From Saccharomycopsis phalli (taxonomy: Eukaryota; Ascomycota; Saccharomycetes; Ascoideales; Saccharomycopsidaceae): a stretch of DNA of 64,000 bases. Where the stretch lies: the NCBI GenBank assembly GCA_020342235.1, contig CP073219.1:434001-498000 (forward strand). Reading direction: 5' to 3'. Under the pieces are notes generated by a model. It saw nothing but the letters and a program-made list of their open reading frames with translations. It was not told where the DNA came from and did no database searches. Position numbers and translations under genes: made by a program. How positions within the stretch are numbered: position 1 is the stretch's first letter; each line of letters starts with the position of its first letter. This document shows positions 51,701-62,087 of the stretch, piece by piece.

Positions 51701-52148
51701 AGGAATCTTATTTGGTGGTGATTTGACAAATGAAAACCTTGGAAATGTTGCAAAGAATATCCATGGCCTCGGATACAATTTTTACACTGCTTCCGAAAAA
51801 GTGGCACAATACTTGAGCAAGCACTCCGATCAGAAAGTTACTGTCATTGAGTTCCCTAAGACAGATAAACGTTTATTGAGGGAAGTGTTCCAAAAGTATA
51901 ATATCCTGTGTGTTTTTAACTTGGCTGCTCAAAGAGCTGATTCGCTTTTGGATGAAGACTACGTTATGAGAAGAAACGCCATTGACTTTGCTATTCCATT
52001 ATTCAATGAACCTCAAACTTCGTTGTTGTTTTCCCAATCATTAAAAGAAAAATTACATGAAAAGGTGGAAAATGCCAACTCTGATAAGGTGAAGATCCCA
52101 AGCGAAGTTAGAAGATGGAGTGAATTCATTGGCGGAAAACCAGTGTAA
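48726..52148 (+). CDS. CPA2: arginine-specific carbamoyl phosphate synthase large subunit
   Basis: 1140 residues. The first 35 residues are basic and hydroxylated without acids ([20 protein letters not shown], then [14 protein letters not shown]), a clear mitochondrial presequence; baker's yeast Cpa2 lacks one. The two homologous halves each have an ATP-grasp domain: [21 protein letters not shown] and [20 protein letters not shown], the glycine loops and [15 protein letters not shown] and [15 protein letters not shown]. With the small subunit Cpa1 it makes carbamoyl phosphate from bicarbonate, ATP and glutamine-derived ammonia for arginine synthesis. The URA2-type fused enzyme is excluded by the missing glutaminase and ATCase parts. 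Confidence 0.97.
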   Translation: [1140 protein letters not shown]

Positions 52149-52414
52149 ACTTCTTTGAAAATATACGTGTTATATTGTATTATCGTATTACAAGTAAAAC
52201 AATTTCGTTTAATCCAGCATGAACGCTGCTGGCAGCTTATGTTTTTGCAAAACAGCAAAGCACATTATGCCATTAAGTGTCTTGTTCATGCTTTTCCTAC
52301 TAAGCTATTTGTATAGTTATATAAGCTACAATTAATTCATTTCGTATGTCCTTTATTCAACTATTTCATATTATCATTAAATGCCACATTTACTATTTAT
52401 ACATTCCGCATCGA
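52149..52414. other. convergent gap CPA2/ARM gene
   Basis: 266 bp with AT-rich 3'-end signals for both genes. Nothing else is recognised. Confidence 0.5.
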
Positions 52415-55400
52415 TTATTTCATTGGAACCTTCTTCTTTGATCCTTCAAATCCTTTCAAGTTGTTAACAATTTCATTAGCAAGATTTCGCAACACAACAT
52501 TAGTTGAGCTAGTGCATCTATTCACAGTGACCAACATATTCTTTTCAATTAGGAACCTTCGGTACTTTATATCGTCAACCTTCGACACCAACGACATAAA
52601 GCTAAGTAATAGTAATTTGATATCATCACGTCTTTCATTAGAAATTTGTGTCTGTGACTGGTCCAAGTAATTTTGCAACAAATCAATCATGAATATTATC
52701 AACTCACTGTGGCTGTAAATAATGATGCTGAGGCATTCTTTACTGAGAGCTAGATTATTCAAAAGAGTGACAACCGCTCTCTGAAGACTTCGCTGGTCCT
52801 GGTCCATGACATCAATGTCAACCAACTTTGGAACAGACAACAACACCCCACTATTTAACACAACAAGTCTTTCTGGGTCCTCAAATCTCGCCACATTGGA
52901 AAAAGTTATTGTGATGCTTATATTCGCCCTTGTTTTTAATGCATTAATTTCCTGTTCAGACATGGAGCCGTAAGGATCAATAAGCTTATTATTATTGGCT
53001 AGTATTGAGTTCAAGGAAATAATCAAGTAGTTTGCTACTATGGCTTTGCAGTGGCTGAGTGTACCATTGGAGATATTCTTAATAATTCTGCAGCTCTTTT
53101 CAATCACCACAATATCATTATAGGAAACAAGTTCAAAAATCAAAGGCAAAAACCCTGAATTTATAATTTGCAACGACTGCTTCGGATCACCAGAAGAAAA
53201 AACTATCAAGAGATTTAAAATACTCTTGAGTAGCTCCCAATCTGTTCTTTCAACATTGCCAGACGAATTTGTGGCACCTGGAGAACTTAAAGATGAAGAG
53301 TTTGAGCCATGCACATCTATTAGCGACTGCAATAACTCAATAACAGGTAAAAGAATTCCGTTGTTAATTTGCTGTTCCTTATGATACTCGCCACCAGTAG
53401 CCAAACTAGTTAACACATTAATTATGTGGTTTTTAATCTCATTATCGAACGTTGTATCATCTAACAAGTCAATTAAAGTCGTGGATAACCCGATCTTATC
53501 GATTAATTCATGAATTTTGATATTCCCTCTACTAGCTAGGCAGTTGAGTAATGCCAATGCATTGCACTTGGCATGAAGGTGGTTGGTCAATTCTTCTTTG
53601 TTTGTAATTATTGTGTTGATCATCGGTAGAATGTTGTACTTGCTGCACAACAATTCTTGTTGAGATGGGTCCCCGCTGGCTATTGACGTAAACGCACTCA
53701 AGGCTATTGGGAGTGTTTTTAGATTTTCAGAACTGAAAGAATATAGGTATAATGTCAAGATTCCTAGAATACCTGATTTGATAACCAATTGCTTTTGTGC
53801 ATTAGAGATTAAGGATAGCTCAATGACAGCCTTGATGGTCAACTCTTTGAATCTTATAGACTTTTCATCCTTTTTTGTAGTCAAAACACCAATAATATTT
53901 TTGAAAAAGTCTAAAATTTGTACCAATGCAGGTTTGTTAATAAGAGAAACCAATGCAATATCATGGGTTTTAAACAAGTTATACAAGATAATCACAATGT
54001 TGATCAACACCGAGTGGCTTGTGCCGCTGCTAATACTAATGGTCTTAGTTACTGAGAGCAATTTATTTATAAATTTGCCTTCATTCAATATAGCCGCGAA
54101 CCACTCCGTCATTTTTTGTTTAGACTTGTATCCTAAGCACACATATGAAATAATCTGTAATAACTGGGAATCCAATTCACTGCCATTATTTTCATGACAA
54201 AATACTTTAGTAATAGTATTGATGATAGATGTATCTATCAAATTGTAGAAACTATTATTGTTACCCAAGTATGAGCATTCTTTGTCAAATTTAAACATTA
54301 TCAAAAGAATTTCCAATGAGATATATCTCAATTTGAAACCATTGGAAGGATCTGCAAATTGCAAAATTAATTCAAACAACTCAAACTTTTGAATAAATAC
54401 TTGCTTCTGGTCTTCATCTGATTTACAATTAATCCCTATACTGTAAACAATGGTTAAGATATCAAAGATCTTACCGGTATCACCTTGTTTAATCGAATCC
54501 TTTAAGCTACTGGCTAATCTTTCTAGTAGCATAAAGTTAACTAAGATCTCATAGTTATATTCCCTGGCGCTTTTGCTCAACAGCAATAAAAATTTGATTA
54601 GATTTTTGTTTAATAGTGAAATTCGTTCTTTTATGTTAGTCGAACTATTATTGGATAGCTTAAATATCTGATATAAATCTGTGAGAACATTGCTGTTGAA
54701 GAACAATTTCTTTTGATATTTACTTTGAACAACCACATGCAAGCAGATTGCAAGTATACTAGAATACATGTCCACTTTCATTTTGTCACTTTCATTTTCA
54801 ATGTCAACTAATACAGACTCAAAGACATTAATGACATTGAAGCTGCTCACAATATTTCTATGGGACTCATTTCCTTTTGAGAGGGTTGCAATGAATTTTA
54901 ATAGATAAGCTTTGGTTGCAACTGGTTCATTTTTGGATTCCAATATCCGGAATATGTGCTGGATGTACTTTGATTCAATAAGGATATCTATAGAATTTGA
55001 ATCGCTTGATAAGTTACAAATAATAGACAGCGAGATTTCGCGGTCCCATTCATTGCCATTTAGAAACTTTGACAATACGTCTAGCAATCCCGAATTAATA
55101 ACTATTAGATTCAGATCAGTGGAGCCCTTGGTGATATTATTGAATACTCTAAGAGAGCAAAGCTGTAGCTGAGATAATGACACTCCATCTTGATGTGATG
55201 GGCCGCTATGTTTCAAGATTTCCACCAAGGGGAACAAGAGTCCTAGTTCGAATATATCTTGGTTTGGTTCTTCGGCAGTAATAAATATCAATATTTCGCA
55301 CAATTTCTGCTTAATCAAGTAATTCTGAATATTGAAATAAGGCCGTAAGATCAGCAATACGTGACATTTCTTGAACAATACAAAGCTGTCTCGCTGTCTT

Positions 55401-55876
55401 GCTATGAGTACCACTAACTGAAGGGCATATAATTGAGTCTTGGTTACCACCAAGGATTCTTGACCTTCGGGCCTTAACACAATAGCTAGTTTAGGCATTA
55501 ATTTTAATGTCTCTTCTTCCAATGACAGATCATTTTGATTTTTCAATAAATCTCGTAAGATTAAATACGCATTCTCTTTGATCCTTGAATCGGCAGAATA
55601 CAACAAGTCCACTAACACAAACGAAATTTTATTCTGTAAAAATAATTCAGAGAAAATCTCTATGTTATTTTCTTTAATCTCTATTATTAACTTCAATATT
55701 GATAATTGCACGCTGTTGGAGTTTGATGGTAGTAGCTGGATAAATGCAATACATGCCTCGCTGACTTTTTGTTTTGTTGCCATGTCCGTCTCCTCTTCAT
55801 ATGTCAATATTAATTGCTTTAATCCAGATAGATTTTCGTCCATGGATTCACTCTTGCTATCGGACAGTTGTACCAT
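52415..55876 (-). CDS. large armadillo-repeat protein, unknown function
   Basis: 1153 residues, nearly all of them alpha-helical with repeated ARM-like patterns such as VINSGLLDVLSKFLNGN, SLSIICNLSSDSN, INSGFLPLIFELVSYND and LNSGVLLSVPKLVDIDV, in which a helix with NSG(L/F)L is followed by a second Leu-rich helix. A disordered Ser insert (SNSSSLSSPGATNSSG) interrupts the array near residue 850. The scaffold is like a solenoid of the Vac8/SIMPLE-ARM type but twice as long as Vac8, and no myristoylation start or other targeting signal is visible. A protein-binding scaffold is the safest statement. I do not know an ortholog. Confidence 0.8.
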   Translation of the reverse strand: MVQLSDSKSESMDENLSGLKQLILTYEEETDMATKQKVSEACIAFIQLLPSNSNSVQLSILKLIIEIKENNIEIFSELFLQNKISFVLVDLLYSADSRIKENAYLILRDLLKNQNDLSLEEETLKLMPKLAIVLRPEGQESLVVTKTQLYALQLVVLIARQRDSFVLFKKCHVLLILRPYFNIQNYLIKQKLCEILIFITAEEPNQDIFELGLLFPLVEILKHSGPSHQDGVSLSQLQLCSLRVFNNITKGSTDLNLIVINSGLLDVLSKFLNGNEWDREISLSIICNLSSDSNSIDILIESKYIQHIFRILESKNEPVATKAYLLKFIATLSKGNESHRNIVSSFNVINVFESVLVDIENESDKMKVDMYSSILAICLHVVVQSKYQKKLFFNSNVLTDLYQIFKLSNNSSTNIKERISLLNKNLIKFLLLLSKSAREYNYEILVNFMLLERLASSLKDSIKQGDTGKIFDILTIVYSIGINCKSDEDQKQVFIQKFELFELILQFADPSNGFKLRYISLEILLIMFKFDKECSYLGNNNSFYNLIDTSIINTITKVFCHENNGSELDSQLLQIISYVCLGYKSKQKMTEWFAAILNEGKFINKLLSVTKTISISSGTSHSVLINIVIILYNLFKTHDIALVSLINKPALVQILDFFKNIIGVLTTKKDEKSIRFKELTIKAVIELSLISNAQKQLVIKSGILGILTLYLYSFSSENLKTLPIALSAFTSIASGDPSQQELLCSKYNILPMINTIITNKEELTNHLHAKCNALALLNCLASRGNIKIHELIDKIGLSTTLIDLLDDTTFDNEIKNHIINVLTSLATGGEYHKEQQINNGILLPVIELLQSLIDVHGSNSSSLSSPGATNSSGNVERTDWELLKSILNLLIVFSSGDPKQSLQIINSGFLPLIFELVSYNDIVVIEKSCRIIKNISNGTLSHCKAIVANYLIISLNSILANNNKLIDPYGSMSEQEINALKTRANISITITFSNVARFEDPERLVVLNSGVLLSVPKLVDIDVMDQDQRSLQRAVVTLLNNLALSKECLSIIIYSHSELIIFMIDLLQNYLDQSQTQISNERRDDIKLLLLSFMSLVSKVDDIKYRRFLIEKNMLVTVNRCTSSTNVVLRNLANEIVNNLKGFEGSKKKVPMK

Positions 55877-56119
55877 TTTGTCATTGGCAAGAAGTGGTTA
55901 GCTAGCAGGTTATCGATGAATCGATTTTTTAGTTCCGCCAGAGTATCCTAACGAATGATGCAGAATAAAGCAGAGCACTTCTCTATACACGGCGAAATCA
56001 GAAGGATATACACTGAGATAAAAACAGATGATGGTTTTACCAAATATATAAAGTTAGGGATATAATTACACGCAGTAGTGTGATTATATGACTCTGTATT
56101 TGCGACTGGGAAGGTATTA
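55877..56119. other. short intergenic region
   Basis: 243 bp upstream of the ARM-repeat gene; nothing recognised. Confidence 0.4.
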
Positions 56120-56669
56120 CTAAATTTCACCAAGGTGGACCGGCTCTCTATCCACATCATGCAGTGATTTAATAGACGACACTTGCAACATGAAGCAACG
56201 CTTTGGAGCCTTGGAGCCCGTAGTATTATGTATATTATTTGCTTGATGTAAAGGTGTCACTGGTGAGTGGATTTGTTCCACGGTGCAATTTGTTTGATTG
56301 GGTCTTGTGCTAAAACCAACTATTTTGTCCGTTTCTGGCGAGGGACTTGTGCTATAGCGATACCCGGGAACTAGGCGAAACGGCGATTGTAGTTTTTTAG
56401 GGGAATACGATGGGCTATTTGTGTGGTTGCTTGTTTCATCTTCTGGGTTATCGTTACTTGAAGCGGCACAGCTATGTAAATCGCCTACCATCTGGCGATT
56501 ATCACAGTCCTCTTCCGGTGCAATATCCTCTTCATTTTGCGTAATGCCCACGTTTCTGGCAATGGTACTTGTCAAGTTTTGCTGCGGCACTCTTGGTATC
56601 AATTTCTCTTCACGTTCGTCATGCTCCGTTTGAAGCCTTTGGAGTTTTCAGTTTGTCGGAAATTTCCAT
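56120..56669 (-). CDS. SP/TP-rich protein with an unresolved 5' frame
   Basis: An open frame runs from 56645 to the stop at 56120 but has no ATG near its start; the first in-frame ATG is internal. The upstream ATG at 56669 (MEISDKLK) is in another frame and meets TGA after 16 codons. If one A of the AAAA run at 56646-56649 were absent, the two would join into a continuous N-terminal helix, DKLKLQRLQTEHDEREEKL. A third frame, from ATG 56676, is also stopped after 25 codons. The main frame has many proline-directed sites (SPSYSPKK, SPSPETD, HSPVTP), suggesting a kinase substrate. Possibilities: sequence error, recent pseudogene, or programmed +1 frameshift. The family is unknown. Confidence 0.5.
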
Positions 56670-57274
56670 TTGACATATAATAGACGCGACAATTTAAATT
56701 GTCAATTTAAATTTAACCTAATTTACCATTTGCTCTGACTTATCCAATGCGGCCGGGATGGTGTACAACAATTATGTTCATATGCATTGATTAACCTAAA
56801 AGTCTGGGTTGGGTAACGATCCAGGTTCCAGGAACAAGTAGTGACCAGCATGCCGAAACGACGTCTCGCCTATGCGATTTATACGGAAAGTTGTTGTTAC
56901 ACATGCTCTTGGCTTTTTTTTTTCTCCTTCATACCACCGCTCAGTACAAAATATGCTATTGATTCATTGCATAGGCCCAGCCCAGGAATCCTTGCCGGTG
57001 AATGCATCCATTTACCGATTTCAGGATAGCACCGTTACCAAGTAGTTAATAATACTGGCGCACATCAATAGAGACTACCCCTTACCAAAATTACACGCCA
57101 TTTTCATTAGATTGCAGTGTATTTAATGCAACCCCAAGGTCTAGCTTAGAGATGAGACCGCTGGTATATATACATATGGTTTAGGAAAGAAGATCTATTT
57201 GTCTTGGATGTAATTTTAGGTGCTTGCAATATATATATACTTGCAAAAATATTATACTGTCTGTTGATTTGTCC
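56670..57274. other. intergenic region
   Basis: About 600 bp, AT-rich with an early GC-rich patch and a poly-T tract near 56921-56932. No supported reading frame or RNA gene. Confidence 0.4.
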
Positions 57275-57361
57275 AAAGCGACTAGATTGCCTATTAATGT
57301 GCCACAGAGACTAGAGTGCCTATTAATGTGCCAAAAAGACTATATTGTCTATTGATAGTAA
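57275..57361. repeat. 29-bp tandem repeat, three copies
   Basis: Two near-identical 29-bp units (57275-57303 and 57304-57332, sharing ACTAGA..GCCTATTAATGTGCC) and a diverged third (57333-57361). A weak fourth copy may precede them. They sit just 3' of the NRG1-like gene, probably within its 3' UTR. Confidence 0.8.
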
Positions 57362-57428
57362 ACAAAAGAGACTGATGCAGTGATAAAAAATGCTAATAAT
57401 ATAAAATAAAAAAAAAATCACATAACCA

Positions 57429-58061
57429 TTAACTCTGATCAGGCGGCTTGCTGTTTTGCCGGTACATTCTTCTAGAAGTCTTGCCTCTTGGATTATTGTG
57501 GGTCTTGTAGTGTTGCATGCAATTATCATTTCTCGAGAACCTTGAGCCGCAACCCGGGAAGGGACAGACATAAGGCTTTTCGCCAGTATGCATGGTCTCG
57601 TGTCTTGCCAAGTGAGCCGATGTCATATATCGTTTGCCGCAGGTTCGGCACTTGAATTTTCGGGCATATGCATCAGTCCCACTAGTGCCGGTACTGTCAT
57701 CCGATTTTGCAGACAGGGGTCGAGACAGCGCTTGGGACTCGTCTTCACCAAACTGAGGATTGAGTAATGACGATATCTTGAGTGATCCAAGAGAACTTTG
57801 TAATTGCTGTTTGGTACTAATATCCTGCTCTTGGCCGGCATGCAGGGCAGCGAGCTGTGAGGGTCCCTTGGAGGTGCTTAGATTCTTTTGATCTTTTTTT
57901 CTTGGGTTTTTCTTTCGCTCCATTCCCTCTTTAAAGATCGTGTCGCAATTGCCTAGGCTTAGGGGAGATAAAGACAAGTGGTGTACAGAATTCTGTGTGT
58001 AGATACTAGTGAGTAATTGTGTGTGGTTCTGTTGTGTCTTGTGTAGCCCAAAATTGACCAT
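57429..58061 (-). CDS. Nrg1-like C2H2 repressor
   Basis: 210 residues with two C2H2 fingers near the C-terminus: finger 1 C138-H158 (FKCRTCGKRYMTSAHLARH) and finger 2 C166-H188 (with SRFSRNDNCMQHYKTH), joined by HTGEKPYVC. The second finger's C-x4-C spacing and the DNCMQHYKTH end are typical of the Nrg1/Nrg2 group, repressors of glucose-repressed and filamentation genes that recruit Tup1. The N-terminal part is Ser/Gln/Lys-rich. The second in-frame ATG (residue 47, MERKKNPRKKD) is an alternative start. The long promoter and 3' repeat are consistent with a regulated gene. Confidence 0.82.
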   Translation of the reverse strand: MVNFGLHKTQQNHTQLLTSIYTQNSVHHLSLSPLSLGNCDTIFKEGMERKKNPRKKDQKNLSTSKGPSQLAALHAGQEQDISTKQQLQSSLGSLKISSLLNPQFGEDESQALSRPLSAKSDDSTGTSGTDAYARKFKCRTCGKRYMTSAHLARHETMHTGEKPYVCPFPGCGSRFSRNDNCMQHYKTHNNPRGKTSRRMYRQNSKPPDQS

Positions 58062-59555
58062 AGTTCGCTATGTTTGCATGAGCAATAAATTTTCGGAAAT
58101 ATGTCGGAATCCCTCAATATAAACAATTAAATTCGGGTTTGGTTGCCGAAGGTCACATTCACCGAATCTCAATATAGCTAGCTGCCCCTGAGTAAGTTTG
58201 TTTGAATTGTTTCAGACATGTTGTAACATTCTGCAGGCTATTGCCGTAATTTTTATCTCAAGATTGAATGACAGTGTCCGCTGCAGAGCCGCGCATAATT
58301 GAAACAATAACGAAATTTCATCGATGAGTTTTAAGCGATTCCAACGTTCCTGTGAACCAAAACAGGCCTTGGAGCTGTTTCATTAGCAAAACCTTTTGTC
58401 TGTAATAGTATGATCAACGTGAGACATGTATACGAATCCCTGGACGACTGCCGCTTAGCCTTGTCGATGGACGCCACTACATCCCACTGAATAGCCTTGT
58501 AAAATACAATTACCCTCTCTATTTCTATTAGAACAATCATTAGATAGACTCAAGACTGTTTCGAATTAGAATGGCCGTTATTCGTCTCATGCAGAATATG
58601 CTGTCAACATTTTTGCAGTGATTAATCATCCAAGGTACTCACCAATACCGACCTTACTCTGTTTGGCTCATGACTTGCGTATCATCGACACACGCGTCTA
58701 CAATAGGAGAGTGTTCCCCCATATCGTTACAGCTTATTCCACTGTATCGGTCCGACTTATTCCTTGATGTTAGCCCAACTTTTTCCCTAACAAGTCAGGG
58801 CCGTTTTGCCTTCCGGATGCCGTGTCTCGCTACAATTCATATTGACTCTAGACTGTCCAATTTCCATTTCTTCAGGGAAACTGCCTTACAATTTTGACTC
58901 TGCAAATTCTTTGTTTTATCCAAAAATAGGAGGCGGCATAAGCGTCATGTGACCATTACAAACCTTACCCCACATCTTGTACCTAGCACCAAACAGCATG
59001 GTTTGAGGTTTTAATTACGAGATAAAACTACCGAAATTGCAATTAAAAGGAAAAGGTGTTCACCATTCTTTTTTTTTTTGAACCTCACATCGAGCCATGG
59101 GAGACGATCGGACCACGCCGTAGGCCATACGGTGTGAAAGTTCAATGACTGGCACCAGTGCCGAATATGGCATCACGATTAACTGAATAAATTTCAAGGC
59201 TTGGCTAAATTTTCTCTGCGTATTCCGTCAAAGTCTTAATAATAGTTGGATCCTATAGCCACCTCTGCCTTACTTTGCAGATTGTGAAGGATCTACTCGA
59301 TCGGTCAATCCAAAACACCCCTATTATCAGAATTTGGAATCTTTTGCAAGTTAGTACCGCATGTAGATATCTGGCATTTCTTTCTGTTACTTCTCCATTT
59401 GAGGGTACTACCACTCATAGTGTCGGCAGGGAAGAACACCATGGAGCATGGAGGTGCATATGTCAACCAGCTCACCTCGTGGTGGGGCGATTGTCCCTTA
59501 GTTTCCTATTTTGTTGTAACCAACACAGTGCTTTTCGTTCAACACAAGTAGATAA
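58062..59555. other. 1.5-kb divergent promoter region
   Basis: Upstream of both the NRG1-like gene and GLC3. It contains a poly-T tract (59071-59080) and a CCCCT stress-type element at 59318-59322, near GLC3. Short frames have no recognisable content. No tRNA was found. Confidence 0.42.
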
Positions 59556-61655
59556 ATGACCTCTGACGTACCATCATCTGTTTCGGGAGCTATTGAAATA
59601 GACCCATGGCTTAAACCGTATGCCGGAGAGTTGGCCAAGAGAAGAGAAAGTGTTACCAACTGGCTCGCGACCTTCCAGAAGAACGAAGGCGGCCTCTTGA
59701 AGTTTGCAGAGTCCTACAAGACCTACGGGTTGCATGCAAACAAGGCCACAAAGGTCATTGACTACGTTGAGTGGGCTCCTGCTGCCACGAAAGCATCCTT
59801 GATTGGCGACTTCAACGACTGGAATGGGTCAGCCCACCCAATGACCAAGGATAGTTTTGGCAGGTTCTCGATTTCCATTCCACCTGTTAATGGTAAGTTT
59901 GCCATTCCGCATGATTCCAGAGTGAAAATCAGACTCACTTTACCAGATGGAAGCACTATTGATCGTTTACCTGCCTGGATAACTCGAGCAACCCAGCCAC
60001 TTGCCACTGAGCTTGACAACAACACATACGAAGCCAGGTTCTGGAATCCAGAGTCAATTTATGAGTTTAAGCACAAGCGGCCATCGGCTCCTGATGATTT
60101 GAAAATCTACGAGTGCCATGTCGGAATCTCGTCGCCCGAACCAAAAATTGCCTCATACAAGGAGTTTACTGCAAACGTGCTTCCAAAAATCAAGGACTTG
60201 GGATACAACGCTATCCAGTTGATGGCTATCATGGAGCATGCCTACTATGCTTCTTTTGGTTACCAAATCACCAATTTTTTTGCCATCAGCTCTAGATACG
60301 GCACACCAGAAGACTTGAAGGAGTTGATTGACACGGCCCACAGCTATGGCATCGTTGTATTCCTCGACATTGTACATTCACATGCTTCAAAGAACACTTC
60401 TGATGGCTTAAACCAGTTTGATGGTAGCGACTATCAGTATTTTCATGGTGGACCAAAGGGAAACCATGACTTGTGGGACTCTAAGTTGTTTAACTATGGC
60501 AAGTACGAGGTCTTGAGATTTTTGCTTTCAAACCTAAAGTTTTACTTGGACGTCTACAAGTTTGACGGCTTCAGATTCGATGGCGTCACGTCGATGTTGT
60601 ACTTACACCACGGCATTGGCGCAGGTGGAGCCTTTAGCGGCGACTATAACGAGTATCTTTCACGAAGTTCTGCTGTTGACACAGAGGCTTTAACATATTT
60701 GATGCTTGCCAATGAGTTGATTCATGAGTCAGGCAAGCTTGAGGATACCAAGTTTATTAGTATTGCAGAAGACGTTTCAGGCTATCCTACATTGGGTCTT
60801 AGTGCCAAGGATGGTGGGGCTGACTTTGACTATAGACTCTCAATGGCCATTCCAGATATGTGGATAAAGATCATCAAGGAGCAGAAGGATGATGAATGGG
60901 ACATGGGGAATATTGTCCACACGTTGACGAACCGGAGATACAAGGAGAAATGTGTAGCTTATTGCGAGTCCCATGACCAGGCATTGGTTGGTGACAAGAC
61001 TATTGCATTTTGGTTAATGGATAAGGAAATGTACACCAACATGAGCGACTTGACCGAGTTGACACCTATTATTGATAGAGGAATTTCTTTGCATAAAATG
61101 ATTCGGTTGATTACTCATGCCTTGGGTGGTGAAGGGTATCTTAACTTTGAAGGGAATGAGTTTGGGCATCCCGAATGGCTTGATTTCCCTAGAGTCGGAA
61201 ACAATGATTCTTATCAGTATGCCAGAAGACAGTTCAACTTAATCGACGATCACTTGTTGAGATACAAGTATTTATACAACTTTGACAAGGCCATTCAGCA
61301 CTTGGAATCAAAATTCAAATGGTTGACTCCAGAAGCTTCTAGCTACGTTAGTTTGAAACACGAAGTTGACAAGGTGATTGTTTTTGAAAAGGCAGGATTG
61401 CTCTTTATCTTCAATTTCCACCCGACTCAGTCTTTTGCCGACTATCGTGTTGGCGTCGACAAAGCTGGAGTTTACAAGATCGTGTTGAACAGTGACCGAA
61501 AGGCTGACTTCTGTGGCCATGATAGAATTGACGAGTCTAAGTCCAGATTCTTTACTACTGATCTTACATGGAACAACCGAAGCAACTACATTCAAGTTTA
61601 TCTTCCAAGCAGAACCGTCTTAGTTCTTGCTTTGGAAAATGACCCAAGACTTTAA
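59556..61655 (+). CDS. GLC3: glycogen branching enzyme
   Basis: 699 residues, the standard eukaryotic length. A CBM48-type N-terminal domain (about 65-160, [19 protein letters not shown]) precedes the GH13 barrel: [21 protein letters not shown] with nucleophile D342, ISIAEDVSG with acid/base E405, and [14 protein letters not shown] with D474. A C-terminal all-beta domain ends the protein. It transfers alpha-1,4 chains to alpha-1,6 positions in glycogen in the cytosol. All catalytic residues are present. A stress-type CCCCT element upstream would fit stress induction as in baker's yeast, but a single site is weak. Confidence 0.97.
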   Translation: MTSDVPSSVSGAIEIDPWLKPYAGELAKRRESVTNWLATFQKNEGGLLKFAESYKTYGLHANKATKVIDYVEWAPAATKASLIGDFNDWNGSAHPMTKDSFGRFSISIPPVNGKFAIPHDSRVKIRLTLPDGSTIDRLPAWITRATQPLATELDNNTYEARFWNPESIYEFKHKRPSAPDDLKIYECHVGISSPEPKIASYKEFTANVLPKIKDLGYNAIQLMAIMEHAYYASFGYQITNFFAISSRYGTPEDLKELIDTAHSYGIVVFLDIVHSHASKNTSDGLNQFDGSDYQYFHGGPKGNHDLWDSKLFNYGKYEVLRFLLSNLKFYLDVYKFDGFRFDGVTSMLYLHHGIGAGGAFSGDYNEYLSRSSAVDTEALTYLMLANELIHESGKLEDTKFISIAEDVSGYPTLGLSAKDGGADFDYRLSMAIPDMWIKIIKEQKDDEWDMGNIVHTLTNRRYKEKCVAYCESHDQALVGDKTIAFWLMDKEMYTNMSDLTELTPIIDRGISLHKMIRLITHALGGEGYLNFEGNEFGHPEWLDFPRVGNNDSYQYARRQFNLIDDHLLRYKYLYNFDKAIQHLESKFKWLTPEASSYVSLKHEVDKVIVFEKAGLLFIFNFHPTQSFADYRVGVDKAGVYKIVLNSDRKADFCGHDRIDESKSRFFTTDLTWNNRSNYIQVYLPSRTVLVLALENDPRL

Positions 61656-62087
61656 TTCGAGTAACGGGTTGTGGCGCATTTTTTGTTTTGCCTTTGCTTT
61701 TTCTTTCTTTCAAAGTTGCTAATATACTGAAGTTGTCCATTTATATCTCGTGAAGTTGTTTATATCTTTCGTGGTGGCTCATGGAAAATTGAATAAATCC
61801 AGACTTGTAGTCTAAGGTGTGTACAACTTTGAACTGGTGACCTATTATATCTGTGAATTTTCACTGGAGGTCTACTGTATCAGCAAGTTTCACATTAATA
61901 TTTTCAGGTAATTCAAAGTAATACACACCCCACCATATATAATCCAGTGCTATTACGCGAAGGAGTGTTTCGCGTTTGGGCGTATGCAGTGTATCAGCCG
62001 TATTTCCATATTTGGCGAATGTACGTTGTCAAAACTTTGGTCTCCTTTGCATCTACCTAATATTAACTCAGGTAGAGGTGCAACGAA
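61656..62087. other. intergenic, GLC3 to ERF4
   Basis: 432 bp between two genes on the same strand; no reading frame or RNA gene is supported. Confidence 0.45.

Noticed and set aside
59275-59559. 94-codon frame upstream of GLC3
   Set aside because: Overlaps the GLC3 promoter and start, no motif, non-ATG context unconvincing.
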